DNA of 64,000 nt, from positions 744,001 to 808,000 of the forward strand of contig NZ_JBCFYD010000001.1 of the NCBI RefSeq assembly GCF_038594945.1, given 5' to 3'. Positions 53,267 through 62,463 of the stretch are shown here, one piece after another. The number at the start of each line of letters is the position of its first letter. Position 1 is the first letter of the stretch. A program made the position numbers and the translations under genes. The notes under the pieces were generated by a model. The model made no database searches. It had not been told where the DNA came from and saw only the letters and a list, made by a program, of their open reading frames with translations. Source of the stretch: Fodinibius sp. Rm-B-1B1-1 (lineage in GTDB: Bacteria > Bacteroidota > Rhodothermia > Balneolales > Balneolaceae).

Positions 53267-53352
53267 AATTGATGCGCATCAATTGAGTAAAATATGCTTA
53301 TGTTTTGCCAAAAACATAAGCATTAACCAATTAGTTAATGCGCATCTTTTTT
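53267..53352. terminator. Multi-hairpin region between dxs and aat
   Basis: An 18-base perfect palindrome, AATTGATGCGCATCAATT (53267-53284), is followed by a 13-base hairpin (ATGCTTATGTTTT at 53294-53306 with AAAACATAAGCAT at 53311-53323). A third hairpin has CATTAAC/GTTAATG (53321-53340). The palindrome's GATGCGCAT can also pair with ATGCGCATC at 53339-53347, next to a TTTTTT run, giving a nested terminator for dxs. Confidence 0.7.
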
Positions 53353-53944
53353 ACTTCTTATGCGCAACACTAAACTCAGCCTCTTTTTTGAGAGCCTTTT
53401 TTAACCGCTTTTCATACTCCTCGGCCGATATTTCAATACACCCAAACTGTGCCAGGTGCTCCGTCCAAAATTGCGTATCCCAAAGCTCAAAGCCACCTTG
53501 TAGCAATGCCTGGTGAGTCCAATACAGTGCCACTTTCGAGGCTTCTTTGGCCCAACCAAACAGGGATTCTCCAAAAAAGGCTGCACCCAGTGAAACGCCA
53601 TACTGCCCGCCAACCAGCTCCCATTTTTGATCCCAAACACTCACCGAATGCGCATGACCCAACTCATGCAAACGGCAATACGACTCGATAATTTCATGGG
53701 ATATCCACGTTGAATCCCGATCAGCGCAGGCTTCCATCACCTGACGAAAGTTATAATCAAATTTGATGTGATAGTGCTGATTACGAACGATCCGCTGCAC
53801 GTTAGAAGAGACATGAAATTCATCCAGTGGTATTATGCCACGTCGACTTGAGCTATACCATTTAGCTTCAGGATCATCCCGTGAATCGGCCATCGGGAAA
53901 ATACCGTTGGCATAGGCGTTTAATAATTCTTCTGGAGTGAGCAT
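53351..53944 (-). CDS. aat: Leucyl/phenylalanyl-tRNA--protein transferase
   Basis: Aat attaches Leu or Phe to proteins with N-terminal Arg or Lys, marking them for ClpS/ClpAP degradation. The 197-residue protein has the family blocks LLNAYANGIFPMAD, WYSSSRRGIIPLDEFH, DSTWISHEIIESYCRLHELGHAHSVSVW and GVSLGAAFFGESLF. Length is slightly shorter than E. coli Aat (234). It is convergent with dxs. No ClpS gene is nearby. Confidence 0.94.
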   Translation of the reverse strand: MLTPEELLNAYANGIFPMADSRDDPEAKWYSSSRRGIIPLDEFHVSSNVQRIVRNQHYHIKFDYNFRQVMEACADRDSTWISHEIIESYCRLHELGHAHSVSVWDQKWELVGGQYGVSLGAAFFGESLFGWAKEASKVALYWTHQALLQGGFELWDTQFWTEHLAQFGCIEISAEEYEKRLKKALKKEAEFSVAHKK

Positions 53945-53991
53945 CTATTATCTGATTACTTACAAAACCTAAAGTTTGCACTAAAAAGTAA

Positions 53992-54016
53992 GGTTACGCA
54001 GCAAAACTACGTAACC
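53992..54016. repeat. Short inverted repeat upstream of aat
   Basis: GGTTACG (53992-53998) pairs with CGTAACC (54010-54016) in the 265-base gap between aat and the met-zincin gene. The rest of this gap has only small imperfect repeats and no gene. A regulatory role is speculative. Confidence 0.35.
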
Positions 54017-54209
54017 AAAACCAAGTCCCATAATATTTAAACTCTATCTCTTTCCATAGCTCGGCTACAGAACACAAACAACTTATATAATTTTCAACCT
54101 CCCTAAATGCCTCTTCTCCAAGAGAGATTTCCAGGCTAATTAATTTTAGAATTAAATCTCTTATTCAGGAGTTCCTCCTTGGACAAGTAGGGCAGGAGGA
54201 TTGATCGGC

Positions 54210-56675
54210 CTACCTAAAACTACACTGCATAAACCCGAGCTCATCAGATCCAATGGGCGACCCCGGTGGTGGAGTCAACGGCTCGGTGGGCATAAACATT
54301 TCTCCCTCGTCTTTAAACTGCTGCAACGTACGATATCCATATAAAAGAGATGCGATGCGCTGTTCTTTTTCTGCTCGATTTTCGGCCTCTTCACGCATCC
54401 ACTCACGCAACGCTTCAAGCTTAAAATTGGTAACGGCACGTACTTGTGATGACGCCTGATCATCCGCAGCTAAATTCATCATCTGGTATAAAACAACGTG
54501 ATTAACCGTATTTTGAACAGCTCCTTTATACCCATCAGCAACCGGCTGCTTCCAAGTCCGATCAATTAAGGTATCCAACATATCACCAAGGCCCAGGTTA
54601 TCTGCATTGTGCGCTTCTGACTGTACTAACCGGGCTGCCCGTTCGGTATTGAACAATAATTCTGCGGACATTGCTGCCGCTGTTTCCGCTGCACTCAACG
54701 GATCAAACGTAGGATCGGTATGACTGTTAAACAATTCACGGGAATCATAATAGCCTATGGGACGTGGTGGTATTAGTTCCACAATGCGTTCGGGCATGGT
54801 CAGCTGTTCCGCAGACAGCGTTTTGAGCATAGCATCCAAAGCAGCCCGCTGGGTAGAATCCGGTACTGGTTCAGGACCGACCTGACTATCTCCACGAAGG
54901 TTGTAACTGTAATTTTGTCCACCAATTAATTTAACCGTACCGTCAATTTGGTAACGGTGAAATAAGTAGATAGGCACCAAGGCATCTTCCAGCTTAGCCA
55001 TTGGGGTACCTTGTGGTATATTTGATTCCGAAAAGTTCTGCAAGGCAATATCCCGCACATCCATAATATGATGCAGCTGATCGACCGCATCTTCGCCGTT
55101 ATCCCAGAGGTGAGCTTTAGGATGAGCTCCTCCTGCGGGACGTGCATCCGAATCTGAGATAAAAAGCAACCCATCATCTATCGCACCTTCAAGCACATTA
55201 TTTAGCGCGGCCTCTTTACTTGGCAGACCCGAAACATCCTTATACCCATATTCAACGGCCACCTTATCCCATTCGCCAATGCCCGTATCATAGGCATCAG
55301 ACAGGTCCAGTGTACTATCTTGAGTAATATTCACTTTGGGAGCCGGATAATCCATAACCGAAGCACGATTGTTGGTGCTGGCCGCAAAATTGTGTGCGAG
55401 ACCAATAGTGTGACCAACTTCGTGTGCAGAAAGCTGGCGAATTCGTGCCAGCGCCATCTCCAGCATGGGATCATATTTCTCAAAACTTGCTCCCTCTTTA
55501 TATGGGGATAACAATCCCTCAGCAATTAAATAATCCTGTCGCACGCGCAGCGATCCCAGTAGCACGTGACCCTTGATGATTTCTCCCGTCCGCGGATCCA
55601 CCACTGACGAACCGTACGACCAGCCACGCGTTGACCGGTGCACCCAGTTAATCATATTATAGCGCACGTCCATGGGGTGAGCACTATCTGGCAACACCTC
55701 TACGCGAAACGCATCCTGATAACCTGCCGCCTCAAAAGCCTCATTCCACCAACGGGCACCATCCAGCAGTGCACCACGAATAGGCTCAGGCGTTCCCGGG
55801 TCTAAATAATAAACAATAGGCTCAACAGGCTCACTCATCTCCGCAGCTGGATTTTTCTTCTTAAGCCGATGCTTGGTGATAAATCGTTTGGTGAGCGATT
55901 CTCCAACCGGCGTGCTGTAATCCTGGTAGCTGATGCCAAAATATCCCGCACGAGGATCAAACGTTCGGGGCTTAAAATCATCATCCGGCAGCTCCACAAA
56001 TGAGTGGTGTTGACGAACAGTGATTGCATCAGATGTAGGGGTTACCGAGCGAACTTGTCCGCCGGGATTACTGCCCGTAAACGTAAGCGTAGCTTCGAAT
56101 TCTGTATTTTTGGGGAAGTTCATCGTTGCCTCGCGATACAAAGCCGAGCGACTGTTATCTACACTAAAGTTTCCTTCGTTACTGCGTTGTAACCGCTCAC
56201 TGACGCCGTGGGCATCCCGCATTAGAAAATCGGTAGCATCAACAAGCACGCGATCTCCTTCCTGTGCCGCAACCTCAAATCCCCACAACACTGATTGCGC
56301 AAAAGCATCACGCACCGACTCTTGTTCTTTGGGATTATCGGTGATGGCCCGATACGAATAGTTTGGCTGTACCATCAGGACCTTGGGGCCACGACGCTCA
56401 AATTTTACGATTCGATCGTCGCCCAGCTGATTACGATCGAGTCCAATATCATTCGAGCCAACTCCTGCGGCAAGCGAATTAACATACAGAAACTCCGTAT
56501 TAAACTTGTCGATCTCCAGCCAAATCTTCCCACTGGAATCATCCCAGTAATAGGTGAAAAATCCCTCCTCCTTTTCAAGTCCTTGCGTTTCCTTGCTAAT
56601 GGAAGGAAGATCTTGGGAAAAACCGGTTGCTGTTATAAATAGAAGTGTAAATAAGAAAACAGAAAGTCGCTTCAT
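54210..56675 (-). CDS. Large secreted zinc metalloprotease (met-zincin, DUF5117/DUF4953-like)
   Basis: An 821-residue exported protein with a signal peptide ending near residue 20 (ATGFSQ). The zinc site is HEVGHTIGLAH at 418-428, followed by a methionine-turn SVMDYP at 439-444, so it is a true met-zincin. The N-terminal part (20-280) matches the DUF5117/5118-type segments that precede such proteases in Bacteroidota. The C-terminal 250 residues are helical. Such enzymes are envelope or secreted proteases with unknown targets. It is a single gene with an MITE-like repeat in its upstream flank. Confidence 0.88.
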   Translation of the reverse strand: MKRLSVFLFTLLFITATGFSQDLPSISKETQGLEKEEGFFTYYWDDSSGKIWLEIDKFNTEFLYVNSLAAGVGSNDIGLDRNQLGDDRIVKFERRGPKVLMVQPNYSYRAITDNPKEQESVRDAFAQSVLWGFEVAAQEGDRVLVDATDFLMRDAHGVSERLQRSNEGNFSVDNSRSALYREATMNFPKNTEFEATLTFTGSNPGGQVRSVTPTSDAITVRQHHSFVELPDDDFKPRTFDPRAGYFGISYQDYSTPVGESLTKRFITKHRLKKKNPAAEMSEPVEPIVYYLDPGTPEPIRGALLDGARWWNEAFEAAGYQDAFRVEVLPDSAHPMDVRYNMINWVHRSTRGWSYGSSVVDPRTGEIIKGHVLLGSLRVRQDYLIAEGLLSPYKEGASFEKYDPMLEMALARIRQLSAHEVGHTIGLAHNFAASTNNRASVMDYPAPKVNITQDSTLDLSDAYDTGIGEWDKVAVEYGYKDVSGLPSKEAALNNVLEGAIDDGLLFISDSDARPAGGAHPKAHLWDNGEDAVDQLHHIMDVRDIALQNFSESNIPQGTPMAKLEDALVPIYLFHRYQIDGTVKLIGGQNYSYNLRGDSQVGPEPVPDSTQRAALDAMLKTLSAEQLTMPERIVELIPPRPIGYYDSRELFNSHTDPTFDPLSAAETAAAMSAELLFNTERAARLVQSEAHNADNLGLGDMLDTLIDRTWKQPVADGYKGAVQNTVNHVVLYQMMNLAADDQASSQVRAVTNFKLEALREWMREEAENRAEKEQRIASLLYGYRTLQQFKDEGEMFMPTEPLTPPPGSPIGSDELGFMQCSFR

Positions 56676-56832
56676 CGGTGCACTATTTTATTGGGAGTTA
56701 AAAAACCGTTGGTAAGTAACTGGTTTTCGAGAAAAGATTAAAACCAAGATACAAGTTTTAAAAAGTATATTTGCAAGTTGGCCAATCCTTCAGAAGGTCA
56801 GGCAACTACAGGTTTGAGAACAAAAATAAAAA

Positions 56833-56931
56833 CAACCACCCTGCCCCCTTCATAAGTAGGGAATTATGTTGCATAATATCCTAAGCAATAAATATTCTTC
56901 CCTTTTAAAGGGGGAGATGTAAGAGGGGTTG
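56833..56931. mobile_element. MITE-like element with imperfect terminal inverted repeats
   Basis: The 99-base block starts CAACCACCCTGCCCCC and ends AAGAGGGGTTG, so its ends are imperfect inverted repeats (CAACC.CC.. with ..GGGGTTG). Each end has its own small hairpin (CCCTTCATAAGTAGGG and CCCTTTTAAAGGGG). It lies in the gap between the met-zincin and fabI and codes for nothing. Similar short elements are widely scattered in Bacteroidota genomes. Confidence 0.5.
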
Positions 56932-56938
56932 TCCAAAA

Positions 56939-56973
56939 CAAAAAATGCCCGGCATTTCGAAAACACCGGGCAT
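56939..56973 (-). terminator. Terminator of fabI
   Basis: ATGCCCGG (56945-56952) pairs with CCGGGCAT (56966-56973); a T run follows on the minus strand. It is 30 bases past the fabI stop codon. Confidence 0.8.
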
Positions 56974-57002
56974 CTGAATAGCATATTAAACGAGATGACG
57001 TG

Positions 57003-57848
57003 TTACTCATCCCCTTCATCATCGGCATACATTTCAGCCAGGTCGTTAATCATCTCCTCATTAATTCCCGCTGTGACAAATCCGCCATCGTGATACAGAT
57101 TCTGCATGGTCACCTTACGCGTAAGATCAGAAAACAATGTTACGCAATAATCCGCACACTCATCAGCCGTAGGATTCCCCATCGGAGCCAACTTGTCAGC
57201 AAAAGTATACATCCCGTCAAAACCTTTAATACCACTTCCTGCTGATGTTTTGGTCGGTGCCTGCGATACCGTATTCACGCGAATACCGCGATCGGCCAGG
57301 CGACTACCATAATTTCGGGCGATACTTTCGAGCAGCGCTTTGGCATCATTCATATCGCTGTATTTTGAAAAAATGCGCTGCGCGCCAATGTACGAAAGCG
57401 CAACAATACTCCCGCCGTCAGCCAAGATATCAGCTTCATCTGCATAGCGGATAACTTTGTGCAGTGATACCGAAGAGATATCCAGCGTTTGCTGCAACCA
57501 GTTATAATTGAGCTCTTCGTAGCCCTTCTTTTTACGCACATTGGGAGACATCCCGATGGCGTGAAGCATGAAGTCAATTTGACCGTGCTCTTCTTTTACG
57601 TTCTGCATCAGCTCTTCTATTTCATCTTCATTCGTCACATCGCAGGGAAAAACTTCCGCCCCCGTTTCTTCGGCAAGATCATCCAGATCCCCGAATCGCA
57701 GGGCCACCGGAGCGTTGGATAATGAAAACTCTGCCCCCTCACGTTTACACGCTAAGGCGATTCTCCATGCGATACTGCGATCATCAAGGGCACCAAAGAT
57801 CAATCCCTTCTTTCCCTTAAGCAGTCCATATCCTTGTTGGTCAGCCAT
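57003..57848 (-). CDS. fabI: Enoyl-[acyl-carrier-protein] reductase (NADH)
   Basis: FabI performs the last reduction in each cycle of fatty acid elongation. The 281-residue SDR has the start YGLLKGKKGLIFGALDDRSIAW and the active-site pair in SYIGAQRIFSKYSDMNDAK (the YxxxxxxK pattern), followed by GSRLADRGIRVNTVSQAP. It is the target of triclosan-type inhibitors. The C-terminal tail is acidic. It is a single gene divergent to ffh. Confidence 0.96.
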   Translation of the reverse strand: MADQQGYGLLKGKKGLIFGALDDRSIAWRIALACKREGAEFSLSNAPVALRFGDLDDLAEETGAEVFPCDVTNEDEIEELMQNVKEEHGQIDFMLHAIGMSPNVRKKKGYEELNYNWLQQTLDISSVSLHKVIRYADEADILADGGSIVALSYIGAQRIFSKYSDMNDAKALLESIARNYGSRLADRGIRVNTVSQAPTKTSAGSGIKGFDGMYTFADKLAPMGNPTADECADYCVTLFSDLTRKVTMQNLYHDGGFVTAGINEEMINDLAEMYADDEGDE

Positions 57849-57972
57849 AAAATAGTATCCTCAATTTCTTTGAATTCAATAGATTTCTGTGGGAAGATAA
57901 TAAAAGAAACATAAAAACTGTCATTACACATTTTGTCGTTATTCTTATCATAATTTCTATTAAATAATTCTG

Positions 57973-58002
57973 TTGATAACACAGAAAATTGTCCTTATTT
58001 TG
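57973..58002 (+). promoter_or_regulatory. Probable promoter of the ffh operon
   Basis: TTG (57973-57975), a spacer of 19-20 bases and TTATTTTG (57995-58002) match the -33/-7 pair with one mismatch in the -7 box. The ATG of ffh is 72 bases downstream. Confidence 0.4.
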
Positions 58003-58074
58003 CGGGACTCTTATTCCCATGCCGTATTTGGGAGTAAGTGAATAAGTTTTAAAAACTCAGATTACAATAAACAA

Positions 58075-59430
58075 ATGTTTCAAGATCTCTCATCAAAATT
58101 AGATAGCGCCTTTCAGAAACTGAAAGGAGAAGCTAAGATCACCGACGTCAACATTGCGGAAACGGTGAGAGAAATACGTCGCGCTCTGCTCGATGCCGAT
58201 GTGAACTACGAGGTTGCCAAAGAGTTCACGAACAAGGTAAAAGAGCGTGCGATGGGAGAAGACGTGCTTACCGCCGTCAATCCCGGTCAGCAGTTTACGA
58301 AAATTGTACATGATGAGCTGACCGATATCTTGGGTCAAGAGCGTGTGGACATTTCTGTTGCACATACGCCACCGACCGTTATTCTGATTGCCGGCTTGCA
58401 AGGTTCTGGTAAAACAACCTTCAGCGCTAAGCTGGCTCGTTACTTGAAACAGGAAAACAATCGTAATCCTATTTTAGCCGCGGCCGACGTTTATCGTCCG
58501 GCAGCTATTGATCAGCTCAAAACACTGGCCGACTCTATTGACGTGCCGGTCTACTCCATCAATCAGCAAGATGCTGTGCGCGTGGCCAAAGAGGCCGTAA
58601 ACATGGCCAAAAGTCTGGCATTAGATACCGTTATCATTGATACAGCCGGACGTATGCACGTGGATGAAGAAATGATGGATGAGGTGGCTGAAATTAAAAA
58701 GGCGGTTGAACCCGATGAAACATTATTCATCGTGGATTCGATGACCGGCCAGGATGCGGTAAACACGGCCAAAGAATTTAATGAAACCATCAATTATGAT
58801 GGTGTTGTACTTACCAAGCTTGATGGTGACACCCGCGGCGGGGCGGCCCTTTCAATTAAGAAGGTGGTCCAAAAACCGATCAAGTTTGTAAGCACCGGCG
58901 AAAAGCTGGATGCCCTTGCTCCATTCTATCCCGAGCGAATGTCGAAACGAATCCTCGGTATGGGTGATGTGGTATCATTGGTGGAGAAGGCACAAAAAGA
59001 ATTTGATGAAGAAGAAGCACAAAAGCTGCAGAAAAAGATTAAGTCGGATGAGTTTGATCTCGATGACTTTTATCAGCAGCTGCAGCAAGTGAAAGGTATG
59101 GGTAATATCCAGGATCTGGTTGGGATGATTCCCGGCGCTGGAAAAGCCCTGCAAGAAGCAGACACTGAAATTGATGAAGACTCCTTCAAGCCTATTGAGG
59201 CAATCATTTGCTCAATGACTCCGGAAGAGAAGCACAATCCGGATATTTTAAACGCCACGCGAAAACGCCGAATCGCCAAAGGTTCCGGGACACGCGTTTC
59301 GGATATCAACGATCTGTTAAAGCAGTTTGAACAGATGAAGAAGATGATGAAGTCGTTCTCGGGTATGGGCAAGATGGGCAAATTGATGCAAGGTATGAAG
59401 GGAATGAAAGGAAATTTACCATTTGGTTAA
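58075..59430 (+). CDS. ffh: Signal recognition particle protein Ffh
   Basis: Ffh binds signal sequences of nascent membrane proteins and brings ribosomes to FtsY at the membrane. The 451-residue GTPase has an N-domain, G1 GLQGSGKTTFSAKLA, DTAGRMH and TKLDGDTRGG, and a methionine-rich M domain ending MMKSFSGMGKMGKLMQGMKG. A strong terminator follows, but the rpsP operon lies 120 bases downstream on the same strand. Confidence 0.97.
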   Translation: MFQDLSSKLDSAFQKLKGEAKITDVNIAETVREIRRALLDADVNYEVAKEFTNKVKERAMGEDVLTAVNPGQQFTKIVHDELTDILGQERVDISVAHTPPTVILIAGLQGSGKTTFSAKLARYLKQENNRNPILAAADVYRPAAIDQLKTLADSIDVPVYSINQQDAVRVAKEAVNMAKSLALDTVIIDTAGRMHVDEEMMDEVAEIKKAVEPDETLFIVDSMTGQDAVNTAKEFNETINYDGVVLTKLDGDTRGGAALSIKKVVQKPIKFVSTGEKLDALAPFYPERMSKRILGMGDVVSLVEKAQKEFDEEEAQKLQKKIKSDEFDLDDFYQQLQQVKGMGNIQDLVGMIPGAGKALQEADTEIDEDSFKPIEAIICSMTPEEKHNPDILNATRKRRIAKGSGTRVSDINDLLKQFEQMKKMMKSFSGMGKMGKLMQGMKGMKGNLPFG

Positions 59431-59437
59431 TACCATT

Positions 59438-59472
59438 GATGCCAACTGTTTAGCCCAGTTGGCATCTTTTTT
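59438..59472 (+). terminator. Terminator between ffh and rpsP
   Basis: GATGCCAACTG (59438-59448) pairs exactly with CAGTTGGCATC (59456-59466), then TTTTTT. It lies just past the ffh stop codon and separates it from the ribosomal operon. Confidence 0.92.
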
Positions 59473-59549
59473 ATATAAATATTGCGCAAGATTCCGACAA
59501 TATCCTCTATACAAAATCAACGCAAATTTAAAACTAAGGAAATAATCCA

Positions 59550-60464
59550 TTGTTAAGAATAAGATTACAACGTAGAGGTCGAAAAAAGCGACCTATCCAT
59601 CATATTGTTGTTGCGGATAACCGCAAGCCCAGAGATGGACGCATTATTGAAGATTTAGGTCGTTTTGATAACGTAACACCCAACAACCAGCTTGATCTGG
59701 ACAGAGAACGTGCACTACACTGGTTAAAGCAAGGTGCTCAACCAACTGATACCGTTCGTTCTATTTTCAAGAACCAAGGTATCATGTACGAAATGCACTT
59801 GTACCGTTGGGGCAAGTCGGAAGAAGAAATTGAAGAAGCTCTTGCTGAGTGGCGTGAACGTCGCGAGGAGAAGGAGGAAAAAGTTCCTACGCGCAAAGAA
59901 CGTCAACAGGCACTATTAGAAGCCGAGGAAAAAGAATTCCAGAAGCAGCTTAAAAAGAAAGCTGAAGAGGCTGCCAAAGAAAAAGCTAAGCAGGAAGCTC
60001 TTGCATCTGACGAAGAGGAAGAAGAGGATGCTGATGAAGCTACTGCAGAGGCAGATGAGGCCGAGGCCGCTGATGAAGATGATCAGCAAGAAGCCGAAGC
60101 ACAAGAAGAAACAGCAGACGAAGAAGTAGAGGAAGCTGCTGATGAAGAAACGGAAGAAGTCGAAGCTCAAGAGGAAGAGTCTGGCGACGATTCTGAAGAA
60201 GAGACTGAAGCTCAGGAAGAATATGACGAAACTGAGGAAGAGGTTGAAGCTTCTGATGATGAAGAGGAAGATACGGAAGACGCTGCAGATGAGGATGAAG
60301 AAGAATCAAAAGCAGAAGGACAAGTATCTACCGATATGTTAGCGAAAGAAGCTATTGAACATATCGAGAATACACCTCTTGATGAGCTTGAAGGCTTTGT
60401 CCCTGAAGACGAAGATCGGGTCACCGTTCAACGTGCTTTGGATGACAAGAAAGAGAATAGTTAA
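59550..60464 (+). CDS. rpsP: Ribosomal protein S16 with very long acidic C-terminal extension
   Basis: The first ~85 residues are S16: MLRIRLQRRGRKKRPIHHIV, then ADNRKPRDGRIIEDLGRFDN and VRSIFKNQGIMYEMHLYRWG. S16 is a 30S assembly protein. The protein is 304 residues, far longer than the usual 80-180. From about residue 150 to 255 it is almost only Glu, Asp and Ala (EEEEEDADEATAEADEAEAA and similar). A C-terminal segment after residue 260 (MLAKEAIEHIENTP) is ordered. The start is TTG at 59550, supported by the AAGGA at 59535-59539 and the correct N-terminus. Upstream is a terminator; downstream are rimM, trmD and rplS. Confidence 0.92.
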   Translation: MLRIRLQRRGRKKRPIHHIVVADNRKPRDGRIIEDLGRFDNVTPNNQLDLDRERALHWLKQGAQPTDTVRSIFKNQGIMYEMHLYRWGKSEEEIEEALAEWRERREEKEEKVPTRKERQQALLEAEEKEFQKQLKKKAEEAAKEKAKQEALASDEEEEEDADEATAEADEAEAADEDDQQEAEAQEETADEEVEEAADEETEEVEAQEEESGDDSEEETEAQEEYDETEEEVEASDDEEEDTEDAADEDEEESKAEGQVSTDMLAKEAIEHIENTPLDELEGFVPEDEDRVTVQRALDDKKENS

Positions 60465-60466
60465 AT

Positions 60467-60500
60467 AAAGATGGACACCATCTTTAAGATGGCATCCATC
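60467..60500 (+). promoter_or_regulatory. Double hairpin between rpsP and rimM
   Basis: AAAGATGG (60467-60474) pairs with CCATCTTT (60478-60485) and GATGG (60488-60492) with CCATC (60496-60500). The two hairpins are just after the rpsP stop and 11 bases before the rimM ATG. They could be a processing or attenuation site that sets different S16 and RimM levels; there is no T run. Confidence 0.5.
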
Positions 60501-60510
60501 AACAGAACAG

Positions 60511-61047
60511 ATGCTGGAACCAATTGAAAACCAGTATGAAAAGATCGGGTATATCTCCCGATCACACGGCGTACAGGGAGAAGTATTAATCATTCCCGAT
60601 ATTTACGCGCCTTCGCTTTTTGATGTTCTTGATCTGGTTCGTATTGAAACGACCAGAGGGGATTTGATCCCTGCCCGGGTAGAGTCGGTTCGGGTACAAG
60701 AAAAAAATAACCGGCTTTCGTTCTTTGTAAAATTTGAACACGTAGCTGATCGCACGCAGGCCGAAGAGCTTAAAAACTTCTCGGTATTTGCCGATCGCGA
60801 TGTGGTAGAATCCCTGTTGGATTCGGATGAACGTCCGCTCGATCTAACTTCTTTCCAAGTATTTTCTGATGGAAAGTTAGTCGGTGCTGTAGATGTAATG
60901 CTGGAAAACCCGGCACACCCGATACTTCAGGTAACCACCGATGAGCAACAATTGCTCATCCCCGTTGTGGAGGAATATATTGTCGGTATCGATGAAGAGG
61001 CACAACAAATTCAATGCAAAAACCTGAAACAACTAAGAGGTATATAA
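60511..61047 (+). CDS. rimM: 16S rRNA processing/ribosome maturation factor RimM
   Basis: RimM helps 30S head assembly by binding S19. The 178-residue protein has the N-terminal beta-barrel start YEKIGYISRSHGVQGEVLI and the PRC-barrel part HPILQVTTDEQQLLIPVVEEYI. Its gene ends immediately before the ATG of trmD, with no intergenic bases, so translation is coupled. It sits between rpsP and trmD, the classic order. Confidence 0.94.
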   Translation: MLEPIENQYEKIGYISRSHGVQGEVLIIPDIYAPSLFDVLDLVRIETTRGDLIPARVESVRVQEKNNRLSFFVKFEHVADRTQAEELKNFSVFADRDVVESLLDSDERPLDLTSFQVFSDGKLVGAVDVMLENPAHPILQVTTDEQQLLIPVVEEYIVGIDEEAQQIQCKNLKQLRGI

Positions 61048-61749
61048 ATGATACGCATTGACATCATATCGGCGGTACCCCAGGTTTTGGAAAGTCCTCT
61101 GAATCACAGCATCGTGGGTAATGCGCAGGATGATGGATTGGTTGAAATCCATACGCATGACCTTCACGATTACACGGAGGATAAACACAACAAGGTGGAT
61201 GACTATCCCTATGGCGGCGGTGCTGGCATGGTTTTGACACCACAGCCGATTTTTTCGTGCATTGAGCACCTGCAAAATCAGCGTGATTATGATGAGATCA
61301 TTTTTACGGCTCCTAACGGTCAGCCGTTTAAGCAGGATGACGCCAACAGGTTGTCAACCGAGAAAAATCTCATCTTTTTATGCGGACATTACAAAGGTGT
61401 TGATCAGCGTGTGATAGATGCATTTATCACCAAAACGTATAGCATTGGCGACTATGTGCTTTCAGGTGGCGAACTGCCCGCTCTTGTAATGGTTGACTCC
61501 ATTGTTCGAGTATTGCCCGGTGTATTGGGTGATGCCGAAAGTGCACTAACGGATTCCTTCCAAAATGAAAATTTGCTGGAAGGTCCCGTTTATACGCGTC
61601 CCGCTGATTTTAAGGGGATGAAAGTGCCACAAGTGTTACGATCAGGTGATCATCAAAAAGTAAAGGAATGGCGACACCAACAGTCGCTTGAGCGTACAAA
61701 AAATGTACGTCCGGATATTTTTAAGAAATTTCGAAACGAACAGCAGTAG
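61048..61749 (+). CDS. trmD: tRNA (guanine-N1-)-methyltransferase
   Basis: TrmD methylates G37 of tRNAs with a G at position 36 and so prevents frameshifting. The 233-residue protein has the trefoil-knot SAM-binding text [32 protein letters not shown] and [11 protein letters not shown]. It begins directly after the rimM stop codon, and rplS follows after eight bases. Confidence 0.97.
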   Translation: MIRIDIISAVPQVLESPLNHSIVGNAQDDGLVEIHTHDLHDYTEDKHNKVDDYPYGGGAGMVLTPQPIFSCIEHLQNQRDYDEIIFTAPNGQPFKQDDANRLSTEKNLIFLCGHYKGVDQRVIDAFITKTYSIGDYVLSGGELPALVMVDSIVRVLPGVLGDAESALTDSFQNENLLEGPVYTRPADFKGMKVPQVLRSGDHQKVKEWRHQQSLERTKNVRPDIFKKFRNEQQ

Positions 61750-61757
61750 ATAACATT

Positions 61758-62189
61758 ATGGACAAGTTAAAATTAGCAGAACAGACATTAATTGATGATG
61801 AGTATCCCGAGTTTAAAACCGGTGATACCGTTGTTGTACACTATCGCGTTCGCGAAGGCGACAAGGAGCGAATCCAGAAGTTTGAGGGACTCGTTATTTC
61901 TCGTCGTGGTACCGGCGCCAATCAGACTTTTATGGTGCGCAAAATATCAGCGGGCAACATTGGTGTAGAGCGTATTTTCCCGCTTTACTCTCCTTTTGTC
62001 GCTAAAATAGAGCTCAAAAAACAAGGTGATATTAAACGTTCTAAGCTCTATTATCTGCGCGACCGACAAGGAAAAGCAGCGCGTATTAAAGAGAAAGACC
62101 AGAACCAGGATACGGTTCGTGAATTGAACCGTAAGGCAGAAGAGAAGGCTGCCGCTAAAGAAGCTCAAAACGCTGACGAAGAAGAGTAA
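61758..62189 (+). CDS. rplS: Ribosomal protein L19
   Basis: L19 lies at the 30S-50S interface. The 143-residue protein has the family blocks [41 protein letters not shown] and [18 protein letters not shown] Lys/Glu-rich C-terminal tail ([20 protein letters not shown]) extends beyond the ~115 residues of most L19 proteins. It is the last gene of the operon and ends at a clear terminator. Confidence 0.96.
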   Translation: MDKLKLAEQTLIDDEYPEFKTGDTVVVHYRVREGDKERIQKFEGLVISRRGTGANQTFMVRKISAGNIGVERIFPLYSPFVAKIELKKQGDIKRSKLYYLRDRQGKAARIKEKDQNQDTVRELNRKAEEKAAAKEAQNADEEE

Positions 62190-62251
62190 CCCCTTCGTTC
62201 TACTTGCGTTGATTTAGGTTTCTGGTTGTTCGATAGTACAATCAAATTATT

Positions 62252-62294
62252 AAAGCCATTCTATCCCTATATTGTGGATGGAATGGCTTTTTTT
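62252..62294 (+). terminator. Terminator of the rpsP-rplS operon
   Basis: AAAGCCATTC (62252-62261) pairs with GAATGGCTTT (62281-62290), with inner ATCC/GGAT pairing, followed by more T residues. It lies about 60 bases after the rplS stop. Confidence 0.85.
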
Positions 62295-62463
62295 ATCAAC
62301 CAGACTCTACTACTCATCTCTCGGGTCCTAAAGAGATCGGCACACTCAGCGAAATAATTAGCCAATCCCTGTAGCACTATTAAATGCGCCTCTTGCATGC
62401 TATCTCACAAAGCAATTCTCTCTTAAATAATCTAACGCCGCACCTCCAATATTAGGCTCATCC

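Noticed and set aside
54174-54199. CCTCCT/AGGAGG hairpin after the met-zincin gene
   Set aside because: The stem is only six bases with a long loop and no T run, so a terminator call is not supported.
59916-60424. Several Leu-, Phe- or Ser-rich frames opposite the S16 tail
   Set aside because: They are other-frame readings of the GAA/GAT-rich acidic repeat, so the low-complexity composition explains them.
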